NCBI GenBank assembly: GCA_947034895.1
Contig: OX344765.1
Coordinates: 24,867,001 to 24,931,000 of the forward strand
From: Rhytidiadelphus loreus
Lineage: Eukaryota; Streptophyta; Bryopsida; Hypnales; Hylocomiaceae
Reading direction: 5' to 3'
DNA length: 64,000 nt
The first letter of the stretch is position 1. Every line of letters starts with the position of its first letter. Below are positions 1-11,224 of the stretch, in pieces. The translations under genes were made by a program, and so were the position numbers. A model generated the notes under the pieces. It saw only the letters and a list, made by a program, of their open reading frames with translations. It made no database searches and had not been told where the DNA came from.

Positions 1-414
1 AACTTATAAGTAGTAGCTATTGAAATCGAATCCCATACAATAGTACTGAGCACTACAAGCACATCCACAATGCTAGTAGAATTTTGATTCCTTCATTGTA
101 GAGAACGTGAAGCAGTCTTGTCGATGATGTTCGAGGTTTACTGGACTTTCGCAGCTGTATTTCGTGGCATGAGTTCAGGTCACCGAAGTTAGTCACGGTA
201 TTCAGAAGAAAGGTTTGGCGTTTCCTACATAATCAGTCATTAGTTACAGAAATTTTCCTACTTTGCAGCAATTGTTGTGTTGTCTCTTCAAATCAGAATA
301 GCACAGAACGTTCTCATACTTCCAAGTACTTCCAAGTTTGCCAGAAGACGTTGAATCTGCATTGCCCCAACATAGCAACCATGGTTACATTATAGGGATC
401 ATTATGGTCATTTC

Positions 415-813
415 ATGGCTTCCGTCCATAACATGTCCAGTTCATTAGTACAGTGTCGACTTACTATCCAGAAGTGGGCAGTTGAGCTCGGTGCATCTAA
501 CTCTCAAATTAGGCAAATTTTGAAACTTCTTGACAAGTCCTTCTTACTACAGCTACGTGTTCGAAGAGTACATAGGACGGATAGTCCACAGGGACTACGT
601 TTTCTGTTCCGTTACCACTCGGCCAGAATCTTAGGTTGGAAGACACGACGTGCAGAAGGTGACGCCTCTGGATTCAACTCAGAGGTGAACCACGCATTGC
701 GGTTTCTGTTGTGGCCTGACGTTACACATGGACGACTTGACGCAACTTCCGTGTCTACAGAGCCCGCATACTATACCGTAGGAAGACGTTCTTCAAGCGA
801 TGCCAAGTGTTAG
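415..813 (+). other. Open stretch upstream of the piggyBac transposase, unrecognised
   Basis: A 132-codon ATG-initiated open stretch lies in another frame just before, and overlapping by 14 bases, the start of the long transposase frame at 800. I recognise no domain in the translation. It could be part of the decayed transposase 5' region joined by a lost frame, or chance. Composition matches the following transposase frame rather than the AT-rich repeats further right. Confidence 0.25.
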
Positions 814-3800
814 TAAGACAGTGGATACGAAGAGCGAGGAGCGACAACATGGCACAAACATCTGTCATACAGACAACCGTAGCAGTTCCAGGCGGTCGGG
901 CGCAGAATCAAACTGTTCGGGTAAAGAAGTCTTGAAGACGTACTGTCGCCGCACGAAACGGCAGAGGGTGCCAGTAGCACATGACATGATGCAAGCACCG
1001 TCCAGAACACACGCAGAAGCGACGACAGTGTCCAGCCATGCTACTGATGCATTACAAAGACGTTCCCTCCTCGTAGCACCGGCCCCATCTGCACAACTAC
1101 TATGGCAGGGCAAGCAGTACGTACCTGACGCAACACGCCACGAAGTGCTTCCTCGCACCATATTTGACCCCATCCCGGTGAGAATTCCATCGACAGCATT
1201 GTTAAGGCTTCCCAATCGGGCATCTGCAAGTTCTGAAGGCGATTGGGTTCTGGGCCTGGCCATTCACTCGTATGTTCTAGCTGGTCATCGAGAGCTGTTG
1301 TACGTCATACTGCTGGATGATGGATCAGAGTTGCACCTACCATGTGGCGAAGTGGAGCACATTAGCATCAAAGCTGCCATTGCAAACGATTACCCAACAA
1401 CTAATGACAGTGCTGTAGAAGAGCGAAATTTAGCAGCGCATCCATCTTCCATGGAGATCGATGCAACGTCGGAGGACGTTTCAATTGACAGAAGAGATTT
1501 GGCGCACTCATCTTACCGGCATAGCTTCAGTCACACATCCATCAACACGTCCCACGGTGTTGGTAGTGCCTTCAACTACGATGATGCAGTGCTTTCCCAA
1601 CTGCTGCCTTCTGCAACTCACTCGTTCATGGGCATTGTGCCGCCTATGATTTCATCTGTGAAGCCAGTCGACTGCAAAGATGGCCCCGCCTATCCCACGC
1701 TTCCCAATATAGAAGTGTGAACCCCTGCACAGTGCGATGCAGCGGGTACAATATTAGAAGACAGCTACACAACGTAGAACAGAGAAAGCCGCCCTCACTT
1801 CACCTCTCTCTTCGAGCAGGTTCTACTTGACAGCATTGGCAAGTCCCGAAGTGTGACCTCCATCCGCCAAGAAGCTAGGCAAGGTCGTCATGTACCACGA
1901 ACCATCCAGTCCAACGAAACACTGTTATTGCCCTTCAAGTCAAAGGCTAGTGACAACGTCGGCAGTGTGATGCAGAGTACCCCTGCCAATGAGGAAGCAC
2001 TTCGTGACCACGTCCACAGATCACAAGGCAGAGAGGATGCAACGCAAGCACACAAGCGTCATGCAGAAGGAGCCAACAACATCGAAGCTCATTACTTCGA
2101 AAATGCGGCCTTGAAGTTAGAATGTGGCAAAGGCAAAGCAACTGTAGGAGGTCCCAATTCGCAGAGATTGCAGGCGACCTCAGACCGGCGCAACGGCTCC
2201 CTACGGGCTACACATTCCAAATTGGCATCGGCAAGGCTGACAGCTCATTGGCGTTGCGTGCCTCGCCAGCTTGGTGGAGATGGGGCCGTTGCATCGGCGC
2301 CAAAATTGAATGATGACATTCAAGGATTACTGGTCAACAGCCGCCAAGTCCCTACCAATCCGAATACCATGTCAGGATCGGCGGCCACTGCTGGCACTAC
2401 GTACGTGAGTGATGGGCGTCGAACGCGTTGCAGTGTTGGACGGGGGAACCAAGGTCTGCAGCGCCAACACCGTCTGAACAAAGCTGCAGAAGCTGCGGCA
2501 TTTGCCCATGAATTCCGGGAAGACAGTTGGACGACTGAACATGCAACATATATTCATGATCCAGTGCGCTTTACAGGCCCTACTGGTGGACCCTCTTTTC
2601 CATTTCGACGCATGCCAACGAAATTGTCACTGTTCAACCTATTTTGGAACGAAACCACTTTGTCCACCATATGTGCAGAGACAAACCGGTACACTAGCGA
2701 AGTGGATGAAGAAACGGGCTTGCCAATGGGCGGACCCTACTGGTGGGCTCTGACTGTGGACGAATTGCGAGCTTTCCTAGGAATCTCATTGATGATGGGC
2801 ATCAAGAGGCTCCCGAATCACAGGGCGTACTGGAGCAAGCAGTTTCCTTTTCTGTATTGCTAGATGATAGCGAGCACAATGTCCAAATCAAGGTACGAGG
2901 ATATCACGAGGTGCTTGCACGTTTCAAATGACAACAACGATTTGCCTAATCATGGACATATCTTGTCGAAATTAGGATGGCTCATTGCAGAGATGAAGAG
3001 TAATTGCAAACACAATTGGAATTTGAATCAACATGTGACGGTGGACGAATCAATGATTCGTTACAAAGGAAAGTATTGCCCTATAAGGCAGTACTTACCA
3101 CAAAAACCGACCAAGTAGGGGATAAAGGTATGGGCCTTGGCTGATGCTTCTAAATATTATATATACGATTTCGATGTGTACACTGGGTCCTTAGAAAGAG
3201 CTTCCTTGTGTGGTTTCGAGGGTGGGGCAGGGAAGTCTGGGTATGATGTGGTGATGACTCTTATGACCGGATTGCATGGAAGGGGCCATGTAATCGTCAT
3301 TGATAACTTCTTCACGTCTGTGAAGCTTGTCGTCGACTTGGCTGCCTTGGGAACGTTTGCAACAGGGACAGTAAGAAGCAATCGCATAGGACTACCGAAA
3401 ACACTTGCTGTGAAGAGGTTGTTCGCAGGACAACCTCGTGGAACTCTAGGTTGGCGCATGCATTGCAGCCGCAAGCTTTCTTGTGTCGTTTGGGTGGACA
3501 AGAGACCAGTTCTTCTCTTGTCTTCTTTTTTCACGCCTCTACCACGTTTTGGTGAGGAGTGGCCGACTGTCCCTCGTCGAGAGAATGGGGAGGAAAGGAA
3601 TGTAGACACTTCTCCAGTGCACAAAGGATACACAGAGTACATGAGAGGCGTCGATGTAGCAGACCAAATGAGAAATGCTTATTCTGCTCAAGTGAAGAGT
3701 CACAAATGGTGGCATAGGGTGTTCTTTTTTTATTGGATACAACAGTCGTGAATGCATACATCCTTTACAAGAGCATATGTGAAGGCTTAGATCAGGAACC

Positions 3801-4053
3801 GGTACATCGTTCAGATTTTCAGCTGCTGCTAGCTCAAACTTTATGCAAGCCTTGGAGGTTGAAGAGGGGCTGTGTCTCTCAGTTCCGCCTTGCTACACCG
3901 GCAGTGCATTCCTTGGTGCGGACGAATAGTCGAAGAAAGTGTCGCTTCTGCTCCTCCAATAGTCGAACGAATCTGTGCTGTGAGCAATGCGGCGGCGTGC
4001 ACTTGCATATGGGAGAGTGCTTTCGGCGGAGTCATTATATTTTACTCCGATGA
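800..4053 (+). pseudogene. piggyBac-family transposase with N-terminal Tudor-like extension, broken
   Basis: DDE transposase of the piggyBac superfamily (DDE_Tnp_1_7). One frame runs from 800 to 3751, interrupted by TGA at 1718 and TAG at 1775, 2861 and 3116. A frameshift then follows in the T-run near 3724-3731, and coding resumes in another frame to 4053. The three catalytic aspartates are present: TVDES (codon 3044), VIDNFFTS (codon 3302) and GVDVADQ (codon 3653). The YDFDVYTG and HKWWHR motifs typical of the family are visible. A C-terminal cysteine-rich region (CRFC...CCEQC) lies at about 3940-4020. A segment at about 1238-1360 (GDWVLG...LLDDGSELHLP) resembles a Tudor/Agenet-type barrel. 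The stop at 3116 sits where the family normally has tryptophan (PTK*GIKVW), so it is a G-to-A change. Whether the first two stops lie in true coding sequence is unsure. Confidence 0.93.
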
Positions 4054-5782
4054 TGCGTTGTGTCCTTCGGGGACAGTGTCAGAGGGTCATCAACTTTCAT
4101 ATTACAGTGTGGATGGAGCGGGAGGAAGACGGCTATGGGTGCTTCCATTCACGGATGACTGTCCAGCACTTGGTAGTTGTAACTGCAAAGATGGCCGTTA
4201 CATGATGGTGTGTTTGTATCAAACAACTCTCCACCTGTACAGAAGTTTTGCTACTTTCCAAAGAAGTCAGCGCACACCACTCCAGCTGCGCTGCGTGTAG
4301 ATGCCAGAAAAACGTGTGCATACTACTTATATACTGTTGAAATCCTTGTTGTGGCCAATATTGCTCCAGTTCTTGTACAGATACAGTGCAGTGACAACTA
4401 CGACATGCCAGGTGCTGTGCATAGGAACCACTGATGCATCGATGAAGTTAAGCCAAGGCATGGGGCGGCCTAACTGCATACTGCTGTAGATTTCAAGGAA
4501 TCCTATTTTGAAGGAGGCAGTGATGGTGTACATGTGCCAAGAAGGAAACCACCTGAAAAGATGCTCATACGTATGAAGGTGACATTACTTTTTTCCTGCA
4601 GTCCGTTTTTCACGTTGTCGTTGCATTCTTTGACAATTTCAAGTCCTCTCATACGACGTTGTAAAGAAGACTACCATGCATGGTACCGAAATTATAATGT
4701 CTTGTTCCTCAGATGTCCATGTTCTTCAAATCTACCGTGTGAAGACAGTAACCCGGGCAGTTTTGTGCCTTCCTTGTAATATGCAGGTTTCTTCCACTAT
4801 CATCAACTGACTGGTTTCTTCGTTTTCAGAGGTAAAGGAACTTCGCCATCTTAAGCTATGGCATGGGAAATGGATGCAGCGTCATGGAGGGCAGTCTTCC
4901 AACGTCTACTGTAGGAAATTGTGGTCCTACCGAAGCTTTCTTGCATTCTCGTAGACAGCACAGGTTTCCATTTTTCTTTTTCCATGCTCCTGTACATTTC
5001 TTGTGGTGCAGGCATCACGAAGACTATGCCTTTTTGAGATTGTAAATATTTTGTCATGAAAAGCTCTTTTGAATTACTCTGTGCAACTGTATAGTATCTT
5101 TGTAAGTGCAGTATGTGTGATTCCATTGCATTGCACCGACTACCTTAGTAAGAAGAAGACAGGAATGCATGCTCTGACTTCTGTAAAGGAATGTGGGAAT
5201 TCCTATGCACACAGGAATCTCCCGAATGACGTAGGCTACAAGTTCTCTGTCGTCATTTCTTGCTTTATTTATTAGGAGCCCATGCTTCGGGCACCCCATC
5301 CACTTCTGCGGACAGTCATCTGCGGGCAAACGAGCAAAATGGGGGCTGCTCATTGAAAATGACTGTTGTGAAGGCTGTCCAGAAAGTTGTAGACATTGCA
5401 AGGTCCACAATGTGCAGGATCTCCCCGTATTTGTTGTGATTTTTGGCTCCTCGCATTCCTCTCATCATGTTGTCAACATTGCATATTTTTCTGAAATTTT
5501 CGAAGCCTCTAAACGAATTTCACAACCTCTGGACTTCTGATAGTACCACCTGCCCGTGAAGGTCAACGTCGTTTTCAAATTGGTCAAACGTTATGATCTT
5601 CGAAAGCATTACAGTTACTATGGATTTCACTGCTCAGTCCCACAATTAGGTTGCCGATTGCACACATCCTACGGTTACTTGTTCCATCCACAATAAGAAC
5701 AATGCTACACCGCTCTTCAAAATAAATGCACTTCACTGACCAGTTTTCACTTCCCCAATGAATCCAGACGTTCCAGGGTTAA
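4054..5782. other. Non-coding 3' part of the piggyBac element
   Basis: No coding sequence is recognised. Short open stretches here are chance. The segment links the transposase cysteine-rich domain to the proposed right terminus at 5779-5782. Confidence 0.4.
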
Positions 5783-6770
5783 TGTACCTTATCACAATTG
5801 TAGTGTAGGGCCAATATTTTATATTTTTGCTAAACGTTCAATTTCAATTTCAAACATTTCTTTTTATATATATTTTTTTTCCGCCTGGCGTGGAGTGGCT
5901 TAGCGTGGAGGGTTTTATTTGCAGGTGCGTACTGAGCTGCTCCCGCCAGTGCCAGCCGCCCTGGAATTCCGGGCCATCTTATGGCGCCTCGCCACCTGGC
6001 TAGGCGGATGGCGAGGCACTGGTGCAGCGCACATGCCCTCCAATACGGCGGGTGCCGGCGGTTTTCGCCATGCTCTGCCTAGTGCATTGGCGGAATCGGG
6101 CCCAGAGGAAATGAGACCCGCGAGCGCCAACGCCACACTGCCAAGGGTAATTCAGGTGGAGGGTTTGGTTGGATTTTCACAGTAATTTCTTTCTTTGAGG
6201 TACTCATTCGTCTTTTCATATGTCTCTCCAAGGGAAGTTGCTCTCCAACACAGGAAATGTTGTTTCTTTTGAGTGTCATTTCTTATTGAAACAATGAAAT
6301 TAGGGAATAAAAAAAGGTTTGATGTATTTTAATTGATGCTTCAAAAACGTTTTTTTAAGATGTTGTGATGGAAGTAGTAAAAAATGAATTTAATATAGTT
6401 TTAATTCATGCCTACTAAATATTACTTTGCACTGTTTGCAGTTACTACTATTATGTTGCAAGAGTTTGTTTATGGACGATATTGCTTTTGATGCAATGGC
6501 TAGGAAATGAATTACATACGAAATTGATGCATGTTGGGAAATGAATGACAAACTACTTGACTTCATGCTTGTATATGATTGTGGTTGGACATGCAATTAT
6601 GTTCAATCTCCTTCTATTTAGGGTAGAAAATTAGATTTTGAAATTGCTCTAATTCATTCTAAAAAACAATTCGTTTGGATGTAAAGTGTAAATATCATAG
6701 AGTTCATATTGTCTCTAGGGTCATGGTTGAAAAGCATATTACGGTTATTTGCTCTTTGAGAGAAGGCATC
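5783..6770. other. Intergenic: GC-rich island followed by AT-rich sequence
   Basis: An AT-rich lead-in gives way abruptly to a GC-rich island at about 5881-6150, beginning CCGCCTGGCGTGGAGTGGC and containing GGCGGATGGCGAGGC. The sequence is AT-rich again afterwards. Open frames exist on both strands of the island, but neither shows a known domain. A similar island lies at 9180-9470. Confidence 0.5.
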
Positions 6771-7779
6771 TTAATTCCTAAATAATTTTGACTATGTTTT
6801 CACAAAATACACTTGAAAATTGCCATTTTTGATACATGTACCAAATTTTAGAATTTTTTTTTATACATATAACAATAGGATCTTCTAGTGTGCTAGTTTG
6901 AAAAGATGTAGAATTTTTATTTTTTTTAAATTTCACCTTGTAGACTGCAAGATATTGGCATTTGAAATGACAAAAATCATTTTTGAAGCCTTGCAAAAAA
7001 ATCGAGTAGTTGCACTTCACAAGGTAACATTTGTATGAAAAATAACTCAAATTGGTGGTTATTCTTTGCATTTAGTCTTTTAAGGCAACTTAGCTACATG
7101 CTTGAAAAATTCCAAACCATTTGAAACTCTACAACACAAAGAAAAAAAATAGAAAGAAATAGAAAATGATTCAAAATAATAATAATAATTTTTTAAAATG
7201 GAATTAGAAAATGCCAATTCCAATGGTAAAAATGTTGTAATAAGCAATCTAAACATATTATTTACATTATTTCCAAAAACATTATATTGAATTAAACAAA
7301 GGATTTCAAAGTGTTTTAAAGAGTAGAGATTCTATAAGTACCAACGAACTACTCTAAAATAAAACTCTTTATAATTGTTAAGAAATTGATAAAAAAAAAA
7401 TGATTCAAAGCTTTCCTTTTAGATAAATATTTAAAAAACAATTTCAAATTTTTATTTCTTGAAAAAATAATTTATAAAGAATTTTCTTTTGCAACATAAA
7501 GTACTTGCTAAACAATGAAAAAGTATATATCATACGATTACTTTTGAAGCATGTAGTTAGAAGTTATGAATATAGTTAGGCTTTAAAGGAACTCCTTAGG
7601 CACATGTTGTTGTATGAAACTCTTAAGGATAAAAATAAAAGCTCCATTTATTGTGAATTGCCCAAAATCACTATGTTCTCATGAATGCAATCTGGACATT
7701 TAGGGATTACATTCATGAGAGTGAATTGCCCCAAATCACTATGTTGCCATATAATGCAGTTTGGGCATGTGAGGGTTAA
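6771..7779. mobile_element. TTAA-flanked inverted-repeat element, family 1
   Basis: Starts TTAATTCCTAAATAATTTTG and ends TGTGAGGGTTAA. The body aligns with the elements at 7888-8840 (opposite orientation) and 49163-50317 (same orientation), sharing GACTATGTTTTCAC near the left end and GCCCAAAATCACTATGTT near the right. The right end carries an internal duplication of about 85 bp (two GTGAATTGCCC... blocks near 7654 and 7721). Termini are eroded relative to the 49163 copy. No coding capacity. Confidence 0.75.
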
Positions 7780-7887
7780 ACTTTAAAGTTATAAATTGTA
7801 ATTCATGTTAAAAAAATTATGTTATGGTGCAATTCTTTTCCATCGAAGGGTTACAAATCAAAAGGCACATTCATTTGTCCATGTGTT

Positions 7888-8840
7888 TTAACCCCTAAAT
7901 GCTCAAACTGTGTTTTTTGACAACATAGCGATTTTGGGCAGCTCACTACAAATGGAGTTTTTATTTTTTTTCTTTGAAATTTTCACACAGCATGTGTTCG
8001 AGGAGTAGCTTTGAGGCCCAACAATTTTCATAACTTTTGACTACATGGTTCAAAAGTTATTGTATAATATGTTGTTTTCAATGCTCGGCGGGCAGTCCGG
8101 GCAGCAAAAAAAACTTCTTGAAAAATCATTTTAAAAAAAAATTAAAATTTGAAATTGGTTCTCTAGATCTATGTATACATGAAAATGTTTGAATCATTCC
8201 ATTTGGATAAATGAGATGAAAGTTATGAGAGTTTGAATTTGCGGGTAGTTTAAAGGTAGTTATGGATTCTCTACTCTAAAATAAACTTTGAAGTCTTTTA
8301 TTTAACTCAATTTTCAATATTTTTGAAAACAAATTGAAAAAATGGATTCAGATTGTTTATCACAATATTCCAACCATTGGGATTGGAGTTTTTCAATTCC
8401 AAAAATAAATTATTAACAATTTGGTATTTTGAATCATTTTTTACTCCTTTCTACTTATTGTTTTTTTTCTATATGTTCTACAACTCCAAATGATGTGAAA
8501 TTTTTCAAGCATGTAGCCAACTTGATTTTCACAATGAATCCAAAGAGTAACAACCATTTTGAGCATTTTTGTATATAAATATGACCTTCTGAAGCGCAGC
8601 TGCCCGTTTTTTGGCAGGGTCAAAAAATGAATTTTAGTCATTTCAAACACTAATATCTTGCAATCTACAAGGTGGAAAATTCTGAAATTTTTTCCACATC
8701 TTTTCAAGATAGTTAACTACAAGATCCTACGGTTACATGTTTCCAAAAATTCTTTAAAGAAAATAAATTGGATCTTGCACTAGAAATGGCAGTTTTGGAG
8801 CACTTTTGTGAAAACATAGTCAAATTCATTTAGGGGTTAA
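7888..8840. mobile_element. TTAA-flanked inverted-repeat element, family 1
   Basis: Bordered by TTAA at 7888-7891 and 8837-8840, with inverted ends CCCCTAAATG and CATTTAGGGG. The 953-bp body is AT-rich and non-coding, and is the reverse orientation of 49163-50317. The TTAA flank plus C-rich inverted end is the structure of a non-autonomous piggyBac-type element. Confidence 0.85.
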
Positions 8841-9179
8841 GAGAAAAAAAAAGATAAAAAGAAAAAAACACATTATTTTATATTGGTATAACTTGTTTCT
8901 TTTCATTGTTGTTCATGAAACGCATCAAAGCCAATGTAGTTTGTTTTTTAGCTACCATATAATATCTAATTGCCTTTTCGGGGAAGCTTTAGTTCTTGGA
9001 ACAATTTTAAGTAGATTTTCCTAAAAAGTAAAATAAAATTGACATCAAATTGGAGTCGTTTCATAGTTTTTGGACCTTCATGGAATTAGTTTAAATTTTT
9101 TGAAGTTGAAACATAGTGGCTATTTAAAAATAAAAATAAAAGTATAAAAAATAAAAAAATAAAAAAATAAAAAACTGGC
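8841..9179. other. AT-rich intergenic sequence
   Basis: I see no gene or recognised repeat. The right side ends in a run of AATAAAA-like simple sequence before the GC island. Confidence 0.5.
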
Positions 9180-9470
9180 AAGGCGTGGAAGGGCGTGGCG
9201 GAGACTATATATATATGTGCCGAGGAAGAGCAGCGTCACAAACAGCGCCAATGCTGAGCCACTCACGCCCCGCCACGTGTCATGGCGGATGGCGGGTGGC
9301 GGGGTGGATTTCTGGCATGTGCGCTGTGCCACTATGGTGGCATGTGCGTGGGGCGATCCGGTCGACGGAGAATGGTGACTTGTGCGTGGGGTGATCGACG
9401 GAGAATGGTGACATATGGTGGCATGTGCGTCGGGTGATCGACGGAGAATGGTGACCGACCGTTCCGGACC
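9180..9470. repeat. GC-rich island with a short tandem repeat
   Basis: An abrupt GC-rich block opens with CTGGCAAGGCGTGG and contains GCCACGTGTCATGGCGGATG, recalling the 5881-6150 island. Within it, 9336-9456 holds about three copies of a 30-40 bp unit containing GATCGACGGAGAATGGTGAC. It is open on both strands, but the translations are repeat-derived and look non-coding. Confidence 0.7.
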
Positions 9471-10010
9471 GGTACGAGAATTCGATCTCCAGGAAATCAA
9501 TGTGCAACTCAGCAACTGCCTTTGCATTTTCCTGCTGGGCAGACAAGTCTCTGGTGGAAATTTCTGGCACATATACGACTGCCTAGAACTCAATTCCAGA
9601 CAGTCTGAATTCTATCTTTAGCCAGTTCTGACATAAATCGAGTAGTTAAAGTGCATGAAGCAAGTTGTCAATTAATTAAGCAGAGGACCGATACCAGTGT
9701 TGGGATGGTTGCCATCCGGTGAAGTACCTAACTTGTCATCCAGAGGATGATTAATTGACCCGCAATTTCATTGCTTAATTTGGTTCGGAATACAACATTC
9801 ATGTGATAGATCGAAAACTTGGAAATGCAGTCAAAGTACCCTAGACAACTTTCCTTTCTTGACTGCATTAATTTTCGATGAAGTTTTCTTGACGTCAGAA
9901 TCAAACGGCCGAGCAAAAAATGGCCTTGGGACCTTAGGGGTACGTAACATCCAAATGAATGATTCACGTAGGCAGGAAGTGGCGATCCGGAAGGGACTTC
10001 AATATTTTTC
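9471..10010. other. Intergenic sequence, nothing recognised
   Basis: Balanced base composition. No gene or repeat is recognised. Confidence 0.4.
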
Positions 10011-10040
10011 AGTACGCGTTAGTACGCGTTAGTACGCGTT
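10011..10040. repeat. Three tandem copies of AGTACGCGTT
   Basis: Three exact 10-bp units occur in a row. Each contains ACGCGT, a CGCG-type core also found in plant promoter elements. The array lies about 850 bp upstream of the small secreted-protein gene at 10892. A regulatory role is speculative. Confidence 0.8.
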
Positions 10041-10126
10041 CGTAGCTAGTAGCTGTGTGATTGTGTGAATCTTGCAGGTAACAAACTTCAGTAACTTGGT
10101 TTCTGATAGATACAATAAATTTGTCA

Positions 10127-10185
10127 GAGATCGATCAGCAGTCGCATGGTCCGAATTTTCCATACGACGACTGCTGATCGATCTC
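10127..10185. repeat. Perfect 18-bp hairpin
   Basis: Arms GAGATCGATCAGCAGTCG (10127-10144) and its exact reverse complement (10168-10185) enclose 23 bases, which include a further ATGG/CCAT pairing. No flanking target duplication was noticed. It lies about 700 bp upstream of the secreted-protein gene. Confidence 0.85.
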
Positions 10186-10646
10186 AGACTTCCCTTGTAT
10201 CTTGGAATCCACAAATTGTATTGACTATTGAGCGGGCTGCTCCGTCCCGATTTACCTAAATTAATCTGGGTAAGTAACTGACCGTATTTGCTATATTGTC
10301 GTGTATTTCAGAGCGCCAAAGTTGTGACATTCAAGTAATCTGGCGCTCACTGGGAATGCTTTACATCTCACCGAGTTCTAGCGACCTGCAAAGTGCAATC
10401 TCTTCAAATTTCTCCATTGTAACTGATAACATAATCATGGAGGCCTCATGAAATTCCCAATTCATACACGCGGAGCGCTCTTCATCCAAATTTCCAAGGT
10501 TCATCCATGAAGTCATGACTTTTTGTCGTGATGTCTCTGGTTGCGCATTGTTCCCTAGTCTTCATGCATGGTTCCAAGAAGTCAACATCCTCGTCGATAT
10601 CTGGAAACCCATGCCATCTGCACTATCTTGCTCTTGCTGGAACTTG

Positions 10647-10652
10647 TATAAA
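10647..10652 (+). promoter_or_regulatory. Probable TATA box of the 10892 gene
   Basis: TATAAA within CTTGTATAAATTGAG lies 240 bp upstream of the ATG at 10892. A leader of about 210 bases would follow. The leader contains repeated TTCAGAGC and TTCATTGCCTT motifs (10695-10745). Confidence 0.5.
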
Positions 10653-10891
10653 TTGAGTGCCTGCTAGTCACTCTGTACTTGCATCACATTGCATCCCTTC
10701 AGAGCTTCAGAGCTTCATTGCCTTGAGAGTTCATTGCCTTCATAGCTTCGATCAGCAGTCTGAGTGTCTCTCTGAGAGTACTTCAATCCTTCCAATTCAG
10801 TGGTTACTCGATCGTCGACAGACATAAGTTCGTGTGTCTAGCGACTGATTCAGCTTTTCCAAAGGGGTTATCTGATTCATCAATCGTCGTC

Positions 10892-11224
10892 ATGGCCAAG
10901 ATCTCAGCAAGCGGCGTGGTGGCTGTGGTGGTGCTGCTGGCGATGGTGAGCAGCAGCTTCGTCGTCGTGGAGGCGGCCAAGATCGAGACGTTCAACGTCA
11001 AGGATTGCACGTGAGTGCCCACTAACACGTTCTTTGTGGGCGACAATACGTGCCAGAACTTCAACGACCAGAGTGCCGTGCTCATCAGCGAAGTGAGCAG
11101 CGACACGCGCGTGTCCGTTCACAACACGGAAGGCTGCCAAGCCGTGAGCCAAGTGGGGCAATTCTTCGGCCCAGGCTGTTCTGTTCAGGGCGTCACCGCG
11201 CTGAACGCCGTCTTCATCGCCTAA
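10892..11224 (+). pseudogene. Small secreted cysteine-containing protein, broken by in-frame TGA
   Basis: The ATG at 10892 opens a frame with a clear signal peptide: MAKIS, then a hydrophobic stretch, with cleavage likely after VVVEA (residues 1-29). TGA at 11012-11014 interrupts the frame after KDCT. The same frame then continues without further damage to TAA at 11222, giving about 110 codons in all. Mature-part cysteines occur in KDC, NTCQNF, TEGCQ and GPGCS, and the end is LNAVFIA. The spacing around HNTEGC and the final VFI weakly recalls MiAMP1-type (crystallin-like fold) plant antimicrobial proteins; this is a guess. GTGAGT at the stop looks like a splice donor, but splicing to the nearest acceptor shifts the frame. 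It may be a pseudogene, an allele, or a readthrough gene. Confidence 0.6.

Larger units (their letters stand above)
1..5782 (+). mobile_element. Decayed piggyBac element (left end outside or unrecognised)
   Basis: This stretch holds a piggyBac-family transposase pseudogene (800-4053) with leader and trailer sequence of similar, moderately GC-balanced composition. The likely right border is GGG followed by TTAA at 5779-5782, preceded by GACGTTCCA. piggyBac elements end in such short G/C-starting repeats next to a TTAA target site. No matching left end (TTAACCCTGGAACG) is visible at the window start, so the element probably begins upstream or its left end has decayed. The part after 4053 has no recognisable coding. 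The right border is inferred from one short motif. Confidence 0.6.

Noticed and set aside
5919..6185. Coding gene in the first GC island
   Set aside because: Open on both strands with no recognised motif and no splice context; more likely composition-driven.
9120..9593. Minus-strand 157-codon frame over the GC island
   Set aside because: The peptide is derived from the tandem repeat (SPFSVD, HATI words) and has no known domain.
11011..11056. Intron removing the TGA in the secreted-protein gene (GTGAGT...CCAG)
   Set aside because: The 46-base segment is too short for a plant intron and is not a multiple of three; splicing it out destroys the conserved downstream frame.
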